Shown: positions 42,812 to 52,800 of the stretch, one piece after another
Numbering within the stretch: the stretch's first letter is position 1
How the letters are laid out: each line of letters starts with the position of its first letter
Origin: Hippasteria phrygiana
Lineage: Eukaryota; Echinodermata; Asteroidea; Valvatida; Goniasteridae
Assembly (NCBI GenBank): GCA_037893225.1
Contig: JAZGUH010000155.1
Span: 496,001 to 560,000 of the forward strand
Direction of reading: 5' to 3'
Length of the DNA: 64,000 nucleotides
Notes under the pieces: generated by a model
Database searches by the model: none
Told to the model about the DNA's origin: nothing
The model's input: the letters and a program-made list of their open reading frames with translations, nothing else
Program-made: the position numbers and the translations under genes

Positions 42812-43330
42812 CCCTTAAAGGTAGTGTACACGATTGGTAATCCTTCAATTTTGTTTTACTGAATTATTACAAAATACCTTACTAGACTGTAAGTTAATAG
42901 TAGTCTCAATCATCCTGTGAAATTATGGCACCAGGTGTGCTGTCGTTGTCAAGAAAAGTGGAAATGTATATCGTTTTCCAACGATTTCCAGCTGGAAATC
43001 GTTGGAAAACTGCCCTGTAGCCGTTAGTCAAAGCGCGCGTGGCTACCCGGACGAGTGGCGCGCCCCGGACATGATGGCGCCATATAGACAACTTCGCAAA
43101 TACCGCCTGGTTGAGACGTCACAATGGTAAAAAGGCATTGTGGGAAGGAAATAGCAGTCTCATTCCTTCCCACAATCCCTTTTAACCATTGTGACGTACG
43201 TCTCAACAAGGCGGTATTTATATTTGCGAAGTTGTCTATGGCATATCCGGGACGCGTCACGCGCCCACATAGCCACGCGCGCCTTGACTAAAGACGAGCG
43301 CCGTCCAACAACGCAAAACTTTGAACAGGT
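42812..43330. mobile_element. Interspersed repeat CTTAAAGG..GTACACGATTGG (copy A)
   Basis: It aligns over its length to 62102-62500, sharing CCTTACTAGACTGTAAGTTA, ATCATCCTGTGAAAT, GTGTGCTGTCGTTGTCAAGA, a small palindrome CCAACGATTTCCAGCTGGAA and the end CAACGCAAAAC then TTGAACAGG. Part of it recurs at 54990-55110. It contains an inserted foldback at 43077-43243 that the other copy lacks. No coding capacity. Confidence 0.8.
43077..43243. mobile_element. Foldback inserted in copy A
   Basis: GCCATATAGACAACTTCGCA is mirrored by TGCGAAGTTGTCTATGGC, and pairing continues through AATACCGCC, TTGAGACGT, CACAATGGT and CATTGTGGGAAGGAA around a loop ATAGCAGTCTCAT. Arms are about 75 bases. It is absent from the homologous copy at 62102, which supports insertion as a unit. 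Confidence 0.8.
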
Positions 43331-43787
43331 TCATCCATGGAGAAATTCCTCCATGGTTCATCGCACTGGCTCCTGATATCCAATGAGCTGGTATGTTTAC
43401 ACTCGTGGTTTACACTGTACAGTGTACACATATTCTAAGAAAAAGAAGCCCACCCAAGTGGTCATTATGTGTGGGATTACAGAATCGTTTTGAGAAACTA
43501 CTTGTCATTAGGCCTAATGCTCCTTATGACTTTTCCAAGGCCGGGGTCGCCCACGACTCGGATGTTTAATTGTAGTAAGCCACGGCGATGCCACCGTTAC
43601 ATTACAGCTGGGTCAGCGTCGAAATCTGTCGATAGTTAAAAATGCTATTTTGTCGACAATTTAGCCGTAAATGACAATTAATATCCGCAGACAAGACCAT
43701 ATCGAATCATTTGATATAATACGTATAAAAAGCACGAATCATGTTTCATAAAAAAAGTTTGTCAAGTTGTTAGGCATACATCGTTAA

Positions 43788-43884
43788 GTTTGGCGAGATT
43801 ATGGTGTCAGCTTTAAAATTGTTTAGCTTTAAGACACCTCGAAATTGTTAAGGTTTTTAGTTTCACAATCTCGTCAAACTTCAA
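43788..43884. repeat. Short inverted repeat AAGTTTGGCGAGATTATG
   Basis: AAGTTTGGCGAGATTATG is mirrored by CACAATCTCGTCAAACTT; the inside holds GTGTC/GACAC and repeated TTTAGCTTTAA phrases. It is probably a small foldback relic. Confidence 0.5.
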
Positions 43885-44336
43885 CAGTTCGCGATATCAA
43901 AGCGTAGTCTCCCTCTCTCTAAATAAATTTTAAAAGCTGCGATATGTCCGTGCTTTTGCAGTGTATCTCCCTGAAAGATTAATTTTCGAATCGAATTGCT
44001 TATTTGGTAGCAGATAAGTTATGAGCTCATGCAAAGCGAATTTATGACGTCCACGGCACATGTTGTTGTTAATTCGCAAAAGTTGACAAATTTCAACCTC
44101 TGCGAATCATATCTTGGGAGCGAATATGACGTCATATGATATTCATCCCCCTACGATGTAAAAGATGATAAATCCAATAAACACTGCAGTGTTGATTATA
44201 GAGGCATCTTCCCATGATTGATGGTAAAGGGGATGGTTATCGAACCCATATCTGCCGTTAGTGCAACCTCAGTGGAACAGACCAGTTGGTCCCTTGATGA
44301 CCCGGACCCGCCATCGGTCATGGGTTTGTTGGTTTA

Positions 44337-44724
44337 GGGTGCATCACACTAATAGGCCAAAAATGGCTGCGCCAAGCTGATTACCATAAATTGTAAACCC
44401 ACAACTTTGTTTGAATAATACATTTTTGGGGGTCATGCAATTGATAGATTGTGTAATTATGATCAGCTATCATAACCTGGGGGTTCTGTGCTTCAACTTT
44501 TGTGTAGACTTGATAAATTTTGGCTTTAAAATTGGTCCTATTTGGCTTGGCAAGTGGAGGGATGCTGTATGAAAAATGGCAGCTAGCCGGTTTGGGAAAA
44601 ACCACATTTTTAGGGGTGGTACTCTTTGGGGACAATTAGCAACAATTCCAAACGGCTATACCCTACCTAAAATTAAACATGCTACTACTAATGTCAATGG
44701 GAGTTTATTTAGTGTGGTGCACCC
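44337..44724. mobile_element. 388-bp MITE GGGTGCATCACACTAA, TTTA flanks
   Basis: GGGTGCATCACACTAA at the left is mirrored by TTAGTGTGGTGCACCC at the right, and TTTA lies directly outside both ends (44333-44336, 44725-44728). A TTA-type duplication suggests PIF/Harbinger. The interior is AT-rich and non-coding. Confidence 0.82.
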
Positions 44725-45147
44725 TTTAGTCAGGTACGACAGCGCCCCCAGGCGTGAGCCACTAAACAAGACAACAAAACGAAGAAGACTGGGACATTCC
44801 TACATGCGCTGACCACTCGGTTCCCGCGCGGAATTCTTCTCCAAATAAATAGTTTCTAGCAGTGTTTGTATCATCAGCACACACACTGGAATAGTTTGCC
44901 TATGAGGAAAGGCCACCATGGAAATGGGTTATACACTACTTGATAGTCAGCCTAGTTAAATTTGGGGGTAAAATGCCAACGCATGTCAAGTAAAACTCAA
45001 TTGGGTGTGCATACTGTGAAAATATGAACATCATAGTGAAGTTATCTCGAACTGTCCTGTATAACTTCAAGGCGGCGTTCTTTTGCAAAAAACTAGTGCA
45101 TTAAACCGCTAAATTGTCAGCGGGACGGTGCAGAATATTGAACGGTG

Positions 45148-45367
45148 TTAAAACCCTTTGCGTACGGAAGACGCCACAGTGGCGCAAAAAGCAGTGCCAC
45201 CAGGCCGGATGACGCCATTGGCTGCTGTTTGTGTAGTTTCAATCCATTGTTGGATTATTGTGTATGTTACGCTTGACTGCACAAACACATTGTGGCCGTT
45301 TCGCTTGGCTGCCAGAGCCGCCGCAACACCCGACGTCTCCCGTAAAATACCGTACTCAAGGGGTTAA
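45148..45367. mobile_element. piggyBac-like MITE with TTAA ends
   Basis: The left edge TTAAAACCCTTTGCGTACGG and the right edge, read inward as TTAACCCCTTGAGTACGG, are inverted termini beginning with TTAA. TTAA duplications followed by CCC are characteristic of piggyBac elements. The left terminus has an AA insertion next to the target. The interior (about 212 bp) is non-coding. Confidence 0.68.
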
Positions 45368-45559
45368 CTAGTCCACATGGTATTATCCTCGCTCTTGTTA
45401 TGCGCCAAATTACGACTAATTTATATATGGAAGATTCCTCGAAAATGTTATGCTAACGTGTGACTCAATTATATTCATGATTTTGCTTCGTATCCCTTTT
45501 ACCATGGAATAATTCCTCCATGCTTTTAACTACCAAGTAACTTGAAGTTGTGATTAATG

Positions 45560-45777
45560 CAAGGGCGGATCCAGGGGCGGGGCAACGGGGCCAGGCCCCC
45601 AACGAACACTTGTTAAGTTGTTTTAATTTTAGTAGTACAAATTGAAAACGCCAACAACTGTTGCGTACATGCCTTCTGGCCTGTTTAAGTTCAGGCGCTC
45701 GCAATGTAGTATTAAAATCGCGACACAACTTCATATATAGACACCCCCCCCCCCATATTAATCGTTTTCCGCCAGTG
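45560..45777. mobile_element. hAT MITE CAAGGGCGGATCC (copy 3), near 8-bp TSD
   Basis: The left end CAAGGGCGGATCCAGGGGCG matches the copy at 33440. The right end, read inward, is CACTGGCGGAAAACG. GATTAATG (45552-45559) and GATTGATG (45778-45785) form an 8-bp target duplication with one mismatch. The interior differs from the 33440 copy except for a C run near the right end. Confidence 0.78.
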
Positions 45778-46422
45778 GATTGATGTCAGTCAAGCATTAA
45801 AAAAATTGTCATCTGTAACCCACTCCCTTTTACCCCACTCATGGGTTCCTTGAATTTTGAAGATTGTTGGAGCTAAGCCACTATTTTCTCTCTCAAAATT
45901 GGATATCCACCGATCACTCCAGCCAAAAACAAGTCAAACATTTTAACACGCCAATGAAAATACCCGTTATTAAATTCTCGCGAAACCCCGCAAATTTCAC
46001 GCTGATTGCTGTGCTGCCTGTTTTCCTGCATACACAAAAAAATGAGATGTTTATCAAAAATCCAGGGAATGGCGGTAGGCCAACGCTCACCCCGTTAACA
46101 CCCACTGGCTCTAGAAATTCTCAGGTCAACCGAGGTCACGCGCCCTGTCTGATCTAATTCACGTCTACAGACGGGCCAACCCTTCTCTGTCTAAGTTTGG
46201 AAGATGAAGATGACATTGTATAAAGAAACCTTCGTAGCATTTTCTGACCACGAAACGTCTTCAGATAACATAGCTATCTTGTGGATTTGTTTAGGTCCTT
46301 CATTTCTAATGTGGCGTCATAGTGAATTGAACATTTAGCTGATTGTTACGGAAATGAAAATGGTTCACGTGGCTTTACAGAGACAAAAATGTCACTGCGA
46401 CCTCGATCATAGGGTCTACTTT

Positions 46423-46774
46423 CATCCTCGTCCTCTATAGTAAACCCTCGATGGCTAAGTTCTCGCCTTTTTCTGATTGGCAACTACAATAATCGCCCAT
46501 AATGATTCCATTAATAGAATTTTCCAAAATGTCTACATAAAAACACGAAATAATTAATAACTTTCGAAAAGGTCAAACCTGAGTCAATAATATAGTTATT
46601 TTCGTCACGGAGGCACACGATATATTGTAGTAGCAGACCATACTACACATAAAACATCTTCTGCAATGCTATAATAATACAATATTTTTTGACATACAAA
46701 TGATCCAGTATACCTGGGCGGCGAGAGAGCGGTGAGTGGTGGCGTACGGCTTGATCGTCATGGGGACGAGGTTG
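46423..46774. mobile_element. MITE with CATCCTCGTCC / GGACGAGGTTG ends
   Basis: CATCCTCGTCCTCTATAGTA at the left faces CATGGGGACGAGGTTG at the right as weak inverted termini. The left 150 bases match 60944-61180 (TTCATCCTCGT, GATTGG, AATAATCGCCC, TAATGATTCCA). The right end recurs at about 50480-50540 (ATACCAGGGTGAGAGAGC, GGAACGAGGTTGG). Another left-type end lies at 46848 (AACCTCGTTTCCAATAGTAA). Confidence 0.6.
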
Positions 46775-47052
46775 CTGTCGTAATGCTAAACACTGATTTC
46801 TACGTAAACAAAATATGGATACTGAATTGGGCCAACCTCGTTCCCAATAGCTTACTTTATTTTCAACCTCGTTTCCAATAGTAAGCCCTGGGATGGATAC
46901 TCCTTACTCGTGCCCTGATGGATTAGCATATATTCAATATTCATATTATCTAAAGAAGTTAAAGCCGTACAGTTGGTGATTCCACTATATTTCTTGATGA
47001 AAGTTTGCCGGCGTGCCAAAAGTGAAATTTCTGTTGGTTTTTCTTAACATTT

Positions 47053-47455
47053 TCAGAGTGAACAAAGAAACTGGCACGAGCGGGATTCGAACCTGCGACC
47101 TCCGGGTTACCGTACCGGCGCTCTACCAACTGAGCTATCTTGCCCTATGTTGGCGGTCTCCCAAATTGTCAGTATCTTTGTTCGAGTGGGCGCCAGTCAG
47201 AAGTCATAAACCCAGAATGCCGTGTAGCCAGGGATCACACCCAATTTTACGATACAACCTGGGAAGCGACATTGTGGAGATCACTCAATGAGGATACGAC
47301 TTTTTAATTTATAATACGTCACACAATCCACAAGGGAAACTGACTAGGTAAATTTGAATACATTTTCAGAGTGAACAAAGAAACTGGCACGAGCGGGATT
47401 CGAACCTGCGACCTCCGGGTTACCGTACCGGCGCTCTACCAACTGAGCTATCTCA
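47053..47455 (-). mobile_element. tRNA-derived SINE, family B: 1.3 tandem units
   Basis: Two tRNA-like heads (47071-47143 and 47383-47453), nearly identical, are 312 bases apart in the same orientation. The linker between them contains CGCCCAATTTTACG-like text (here CACCCAATTTTACG), CACAATCCACAAGGGAAACT and GACTAGGTAAATTTGAAT. The linker matches both arms of the palindrome at 16815-17290, so the full unit is head plus linker of about 310 bp. Heads carry GGTTCGAATCCC (B box) and TAGCTCAGTTGG (A box). Confidence 0.8.
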
Positions 47456-47586
47456 GTTTTTCTTAACGTTAGTGACTTTTCTGTAGTAAATTTCTGCAAT
47501 GGCGACGCCCAGCCCCTAAAAAATACACCCGTCAAATCTGATAGGCCTACTTGCTTCTTGTGTTCCAAAAGCGACAATCGTGGTAC

Positions 47587-47854
47587 CATAGAGCTATATT
47601 AAATTACTAGAGCGCTAACTCCCCATCTTAGGCGCGGAGATACTTTAAATCGTTCATACGCGCAGACATTTCGAATTCGTGTGCGTGTTTGTAGAACATA
47701 ATGAAATTTAATGGAGTGAATTTGATATGCAAATAGCCGTACACTAAAAGCCGTACAAAATTTCGAGTTTTCGATGTACACAAACATGGATGCGCCCAGC
47801 AGGCATCACTTTGTACATCGAGTCAGCGCTCCAGTAATTAAATATAGCTCTATG
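47587..47854. mobile_element. 268-bp MITE, 30-bp TIRs, near-perfect 8-bp TSD
   Basis: CATAGAGCTATATTAAATTA at the left is mirrored by TAATTAAATATAGCTCTATG at the right, and pairing extends through AGAGCGCT/AGCGCTC. CGTGGTAC (47579-47586) and CGTGGGAC (47855-47862) form an 8-bp duplication with one mismatch. Eight-base targets fit hAT or P-type elements; the TIR does not look like a classic hAT end, so the family is open. Confidence 0.82.
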
Positions 47855-48178
47855 CGTGGGACGCACATCTGCTGGAGAGTCAGTGAAAAAAAAAAAAAAG
47901 ATTTTCGCAATTGCTTTTACAACTCATCAACTTGGCCATACCGCATGGCTTGGATCACTGATACAATATGCCGAAGTTGCGGAACGAAAGGTCCATAAAA
48001 ACGGTGGAGGATGCACGGGTTAACATCGCTAAACTGGCGTGCATGTAGCAGCAGTGGTTGTACTTAGCAAAATATTCCTAAGATCTCCTGGTCAGAGTGC
48101 TCCATCTGCGAAACGGCGGGTTTTTTGCCCTGTCAATACCAACGCCGCCCGCCATGCCGCAGTCCGAGGCCTGTTAAT

Positions 48179-50110
48179 AATAATAATAATAATACAGAGC
48201 ATTTATATAGCGCTCTAACTAATCACAAAGAAAGTATCACAGCACTTTACACAATAAAACACCTATAATAAAACGAGATGATTATTAAAAAAAAAAACAA
48301 TAGCACTTCAATTAAACAAATAAGTTTTCAGGGATTTTTTGAAAGCTGCTAGTGAGCCAGAGTGGCGAATGCTCTTTGGTAAATTGTTCCAAAGTTTTGG
48401 GGCAGCAGCGTGGAAGCTTTTGTCACCAGTGACAGTACGAGTTTTTGGCACAACTAGTAATCGGGTATCTGTGGATGATCGGAGGTTTCTGGCAGGCTTG
48501 TACAGCTGAATGAGTTCCGTTAAGTATGAAGGTGCAGAGTCTGTAAACCAGGGTCAGTAGTTTAAACTTTATTCGGTTGGAAACTGTCAGCCAATGAAGA
48601 TCATGAAGAATAGGAGTGACGCTGTCATATTTGCGAGCCTGATAAATCAGTTTAGCGGCACGGTTTTGAAGCCGTTGGAGGCGTTTACAGTCAGCAGTTG
48701 ATATCCCAAAAAGAAGTGAATTTGCATAATCGATCCGGGATGTTACAAGGGCTCTAATAGCCGCATGGCAAGATGATTTATCAATGTACATTCTTATCTG
48801 TGATAGGTTGCGTAAGTTAAAATTAACAGATTGACAAATTGCAGTGACTTGGTTGGACATCCGCATGTTCTGATCAAATTCCACTCCAAGATTTCTGATC
48901 TTAGTGGAAGCCCGGATAGTGTCAGCACCTATTTGAAGAGAAACATTAGATAAAGAATTTATAATTCCGGTATTGGCACAGACAAAGAATTCAGTTTTTG
49001 ATTCGTTCAATTGAAGCATGTTACTTAACATCCAGTGCTTTATGTCCATGATGCATTCAGATAATGTAGACAAAGCTTGGTTGATTTCACTTGAATTGCG
49101 GGGATTAAATTGGATGTACAGTTGCGTATCATCAGCATAAAAGTGGTATCGAACATGCTGAAAACGCTGGATGATGGTGGCGAGAGGATAAGTAAATAAG
49201 GAAAACAGCTGAGGCCCAACAACAGAACCTTGCGGTAATCCGAACTCCAGTTGTTGTGGGTCAGATAGCTCACTAGCAGCTTTTACCCTATTAGTACGAC
49301 CAACAAGGTAAGAATGAAACCACTGTTGAACATTACCTGTGATCCCAAATAGCTTAGCTAGTCTATCTAAGAGGGTAGCATAATCAATGGTATCAAAAGC
49401 CGCCGACAGATCCAGCAACACCACGAAGACGGCCTGCCGCTCATCAAGAGCACGCAATATGTCGCTCCTGATTCTCAACAACGCCGTCTCCGTGCTGTGG
49501 CAAGATCTGTAGGCGGACTGAAACTTCTGATCCAGCGTGTTTTCACAGAGATGAGTATTGATGCGACTTAAAGCAACTTTTTCAATGAGTTTAGATACGA
49601 AAGCCACATTAGAAACGGGTCTATAGTTCTTGAGGTTGTTAACGTCCAATGTAGGCTTCTTCAAAACTGGCGAAACAATGGCTTCCTTGAGGATTGATGG
49701 AAAGAAACCTGTGGAGAGTGAACTGTTTACAATGGAAATCAATGCAGGGAGAAGGGTACCAGTGTTCTTTTTCAACATCCATGTTGGGAGAGGGTCCAGC
49801 CCACATGACTTGTTCGGTGATTTGTTAACAAGGACCTCGTCATCATCAGCAAGTGTGAAATCAGAGAGTTGAGGTACTTGTGTTGGGCAATCAACATGGA
49901 TGGAAACAGGTTCGGGGGTTTGGGTGAGCAAACGCTTGATGTCAGTCCTTATTTTTACAATTTTGTCCTTGAAGAAAGTGGAAAAACGGTTGCTCAATGA
50001 TTTAAAGGATTGGCCAGATGGAAGGGCAGCAGCCCCTTTGTTTAACAATGAGTTGATTGTTTTAAACACAGTTCTTGTTGCCCCGAAAGCCTGTCCTTTA
50101 TCAAAAGGAA
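48179..50110 (-). mobile_element. L2/CR1-like non-LTR retrotransposon, 5'-truncated
   Basis: Read on the minus strand, the element enters within the linker before the reverse transcriptase, runs through the full reverse transcriptase and C-terminal region, and ends with AGCGCTATATAAATGCTCTG and an (ATT)n tail. A tail of that form is typical of L2/CR1-group elements. The endonuclease and any first open frame are missing, as expected from incomplete target-primed reverse transcription. The exact 5' edge (about 50060-50110) is uncertain. Confidence 0.85.
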
Positions 50111-50177
50111 GTCCGAAGCCTAATTTGCCTCGCGTGTGCGCCACGTACGGAAACGCCACAACGAAAACTGGTATCAC
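48423..50177 (-). pseudogene. Reverse transcriptase of the L2/CR1-like element
   Basis: The 584-codon open frame contains a near-complete reverse transcriptase, which copies the element's RNA at a nicked chromosomal target. Landmarks: NYRPVSNVAFVSKLIEKV (residues 184-201), LDLSAAFDTID (255-265, first catalytic Asp), GLPQGSVVGP (313-322) and YADDTQLY (347-354, catalytic Asp pair). The first 28 or so residues probably derive from flanking DNA, so the ATG is not a true start. Near 48540-48555 the conserved C-terminal region shifts to another phase and continues to a stop at 48308-48310, so the annotated end (CHW) is a frameshift product. No endonuclease domain. The catalytic core looks intact, but the copy cannot be autonomous. 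Confidence 0.9.
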
Positions 50178-50179
50178 AA

Positions 50180-50925
50180 GGGTATGTAAATTTGTTTTTT
50201 GTCCTTTTCATTTTGAGATAAATGACGCTTCGTTGATGCTCAACCATGTCAACCATTCTGAGAACCCATGAACTGCACGTAGTTTGCGGCATTTTTGCAC
50301 GATTTTACAATCAAATCAAGCTAATTATCAATCTAGTACCAAAGAGCCTATGCTGTGAATGCGACGAAGATGTGAAGTTTAGTATATTGCCATCAGACTA
50401 CTATACGTGCCCAGAATACATTGCTCACAGGGACCCTGATTTTCATGAGTATCCAAAAATCTTGGATATTTTAATGATCCCATACCAGGGTGAGAGAGCA
50501 GCTGTGGTGTCGGTGAGGGCGCAGCTCGACACCATGGGAACGAGGTTGGAATTGGCCATTACGCGCTGTACGAACAACTGAAACCAGTAGCCGCCATATT
50601 ACCGTGCCGACCGTGTGGGATCGATTCCGTTTCAATTCAGTGAAAAATTACGTGTACTTTTGAGTACAAGGATGTAAGTAAACCCCGCTGGGCCTGGGGG
50701 AAAGGGCGTCAAACGTATTGTTTTGTGTTTCCGCACGATAAGATGGCAGATGCAGCTTCAGCGCAATCAGGCTTTGCGAGCCCAGTAGCTATAAAAACTA
50801 TAAAGTTAAAAAATGGTGTCTACTATACGCCATTTTGTGACTTTCTCAATCCGTTCCTGTCTATAATCCACGAGCTTCAATGTTCAAGTATGCTAACCTA
50901 AACGGCGTTCGGGTATAGAGACCAT
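50180..50925. other. Repeat fragments only
   Basis: Contains the right end of a repeat shared with 46712-46774 (about 50465-50540) and a fragment shared with 4956-5010 (50560-50605: ACTGAAACCAGTAG, CCGCCATATTACC). No gene is seen. Confidence 0.5.
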
Positions 50926-51102
50926 GGTCTAGGCCGGTTCATACTCGCTGCGACTGCGTGTGCGCATCGACAGTCGACACATTCGATTGTCGGATGGAGC
51001 TTTCATACTTGGCCAAAGTATGAACTCGATTTCATGCGTGTGCGCATATACGCATACGCCAAATGTTAAATAATTGTAATAAGTCCGACTACGCATACGA
51101 TC

Positions 51103-51797
51103 TACGGAGCCCCTAAAGGGACTTCCAATTTATGTTTTTGTATCTCGTGCGCACGACATATGTCTCGTGCGCACGACTTAATTTATCTCGTACGCACGAG
51201 ATATATCTGGTGCGCACGAGTTATTGCACGAGTTATTAACCACTCGTGGTCGTAGCAGCACAGCTCGCGCGGCAGGCAGGCTTGTTTCGCAGTTTACACA
51301 GTAAAATAACACTCGTGAATGTTCTGATTGCAAATAATGACAGTTTCTTCTCTTCTTAATAAAAGCGATTCATGATGGTGTGGCTACATTTTATGAGTAG
51401 GCCTACATGTAGTCATTTTTGTATAGGGCCTTGGCCTTGGCCTTGAGGGTTAAATGCTTAAATTAAAGCCTTGGTCTTAGCCTGGGCCTTGGGGGCCGAA
51501 GCCTTGTGAAGCCCGGTTCATACTTCATGCGAATGCGAATGCGAAGCGAATTTCATGACGTCAACAATTGAAGTCTTCATTGTGACGTTCTCCGCATCGC
51601 ATACGCATTCGCATGAAGTATGAACCGGGCTTGAGTCGAAGCCTTTGCTCCAACACTGTAGTCCAGTCTTTTTCACGTCACGTGCAGCTATAACTCCTCG
51701 TGCACTTATGTCGTGCGCACGAGATACCGGTACATCTCGTACGCACGAGATAAATTAAGTCGTGTGCACGAGATAAAACAAAATTAGGGGCTCCGTA
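51103..51797. mobile_element. Middle element TACGGAGCCCCTAA, 6-bp TSD
   Basis: TACGGAGCCCCTAA at the left is mirrored by TTAGGGGCTCCGTA at the right, and ACGATC flanks both sides (51097-51102, 51798-51803). Just inside each end are several copies of the palindrome CTCGTGCGCACGA with variants, giving the sub-terminal regions strong hairpin potential. A 6-bp duplication is unusual among animal DNA elements. Non-coding. Confidence 0.83.
51510..51631. mobile_element. Innermost 122-bp MITE AGCCCGGTTCATACTTCATG, TGA flanks
   Basis: AGCCCGGTTCATACTTCATG then CGAATGCG is mirrored at the right, with TGA directly outside both ends (51507-51509, 51632-51634). Nearly the whole element is palindromic. 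It is inserted in the 51103-51797 element beside a GGCCTT-rich stretch (51424-51506). Confidence 0.85.
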
Positions 51798-52399
51798 ACG
51801 ATCAGTGTGGCACTTTCAAAATCTTTTCAAAAGTGCGCGTACACATAATAACTTTGTTTACGCACTGATTGCTTTTTTGCGCACGGAAGACCGCTTAAAA
51901 TGGACCAGCGAGCTGCGTACGCAGTGAGTACGCAGCGAGTATGAACCGGCCTTTGAATCACTCTCGATATGTAGGCATATCGTTTTGATAATTTGTTTGC
52001 ATGGCGTTTCTGCAAAGGTCCTTCGTAATAAGACTGTTATTCAGGTATGTTGATTAGATTATTTGGACACAAATCAACTGACCATAACTTGTTTTTGCTT
52101 ATGGAATAAAACATTCCACAATGAAACTTTGATGGCTAGCTACCTGAAGAAAGAGAGACGAATGGAAATGCTATAAAAAGACAGTAGGCCTGCTGTATGT
52201 CTATGTGAATTTTGATTTAGTGCTTTCAAATTCCGAATTGAAACGAAAAACGAGACTTTGCGTACAAACATGTAGCTCAGCTCTGCCAAGTCTGTTCTTC
52301 AAATCTATTTTTAGGATTGAAATTTGTTTTAACCCAAGACTGAACTAGTTATTTGCCTTCTCGGAGATCAACTGGGCCTATATAGCAGTGCAAAAAGAA

Positions 52400-52800
52400 A
52401 CCATTTCGTAATTACTTCGTTACCATTTCGTAAACTTCGTAACGTGTCGTAACTGCTTCGCAACTACCTCGTTAACTGTCGTGACACTTCGTTGAAGGAA
52501 AAATTTGCCGAACCAGCCTGATATGGTTACGAAAGATTACGACGCATACGCGAAGCAATTACGACAGGTTACGGCACCGTTGCAACATATTGCGAAGGCT
52601 TACAAAATCGTAGCGCTTCATAATAGTTTTGAAAATTTCAAAATTGGCACCATGACTTACGCGACAATACGAGGTGTTTACAAATTCTTGCGAATAATTA
52701 CGACACTCAACGAATTCAATTACGAAGTACTTACGACATGTTTGCGATTCATTACGAAATGACACGAATCGACTTAGCGTTAATTCGTCGTCAAATTTGC
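52400..52800. mobile_element. Motif array TTCGTAA then TTACGAA
   Basis: The left part (52407-52495) has repeated TTCGTAA and TTCGTTA; the right part (52525-52800) has repeated TTACGA and TACGAA, the reverse complement. The switch falls near 52500-52520. It looks like another foldback with a motif-array interior, as at 19201-19702. Terminal repeats and target duplication were not identified, so the borders are approximate. Confidence 0.55.

Larger units (their letters stand above)
50931..51952. mobile_element. Outer element of a three-level nest, TIR AGGCCGGTTCATACT
   Basis: AGGCCGGTTCATACTCGCTG at the left is mirrored by CAGCGAGTATGAACCGGCCT at the right. The interior near both ends is rich in GCGTGTGCGCAT/ACGCAGTGAGTACGC motifs. 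It contains the element at 51103-51797. The TIR is related to that of the innermost element at 51510 (CCGGTTCATACTTC). No clear target duplication. Confidence 0.82.

Noticed and set aside
49630..50271. Plus-strand frames of 80 and 123 codons
   Set aside because: They lie antisense to the reverse transcriptase frame at 48423-50177 and have no domain of their own.
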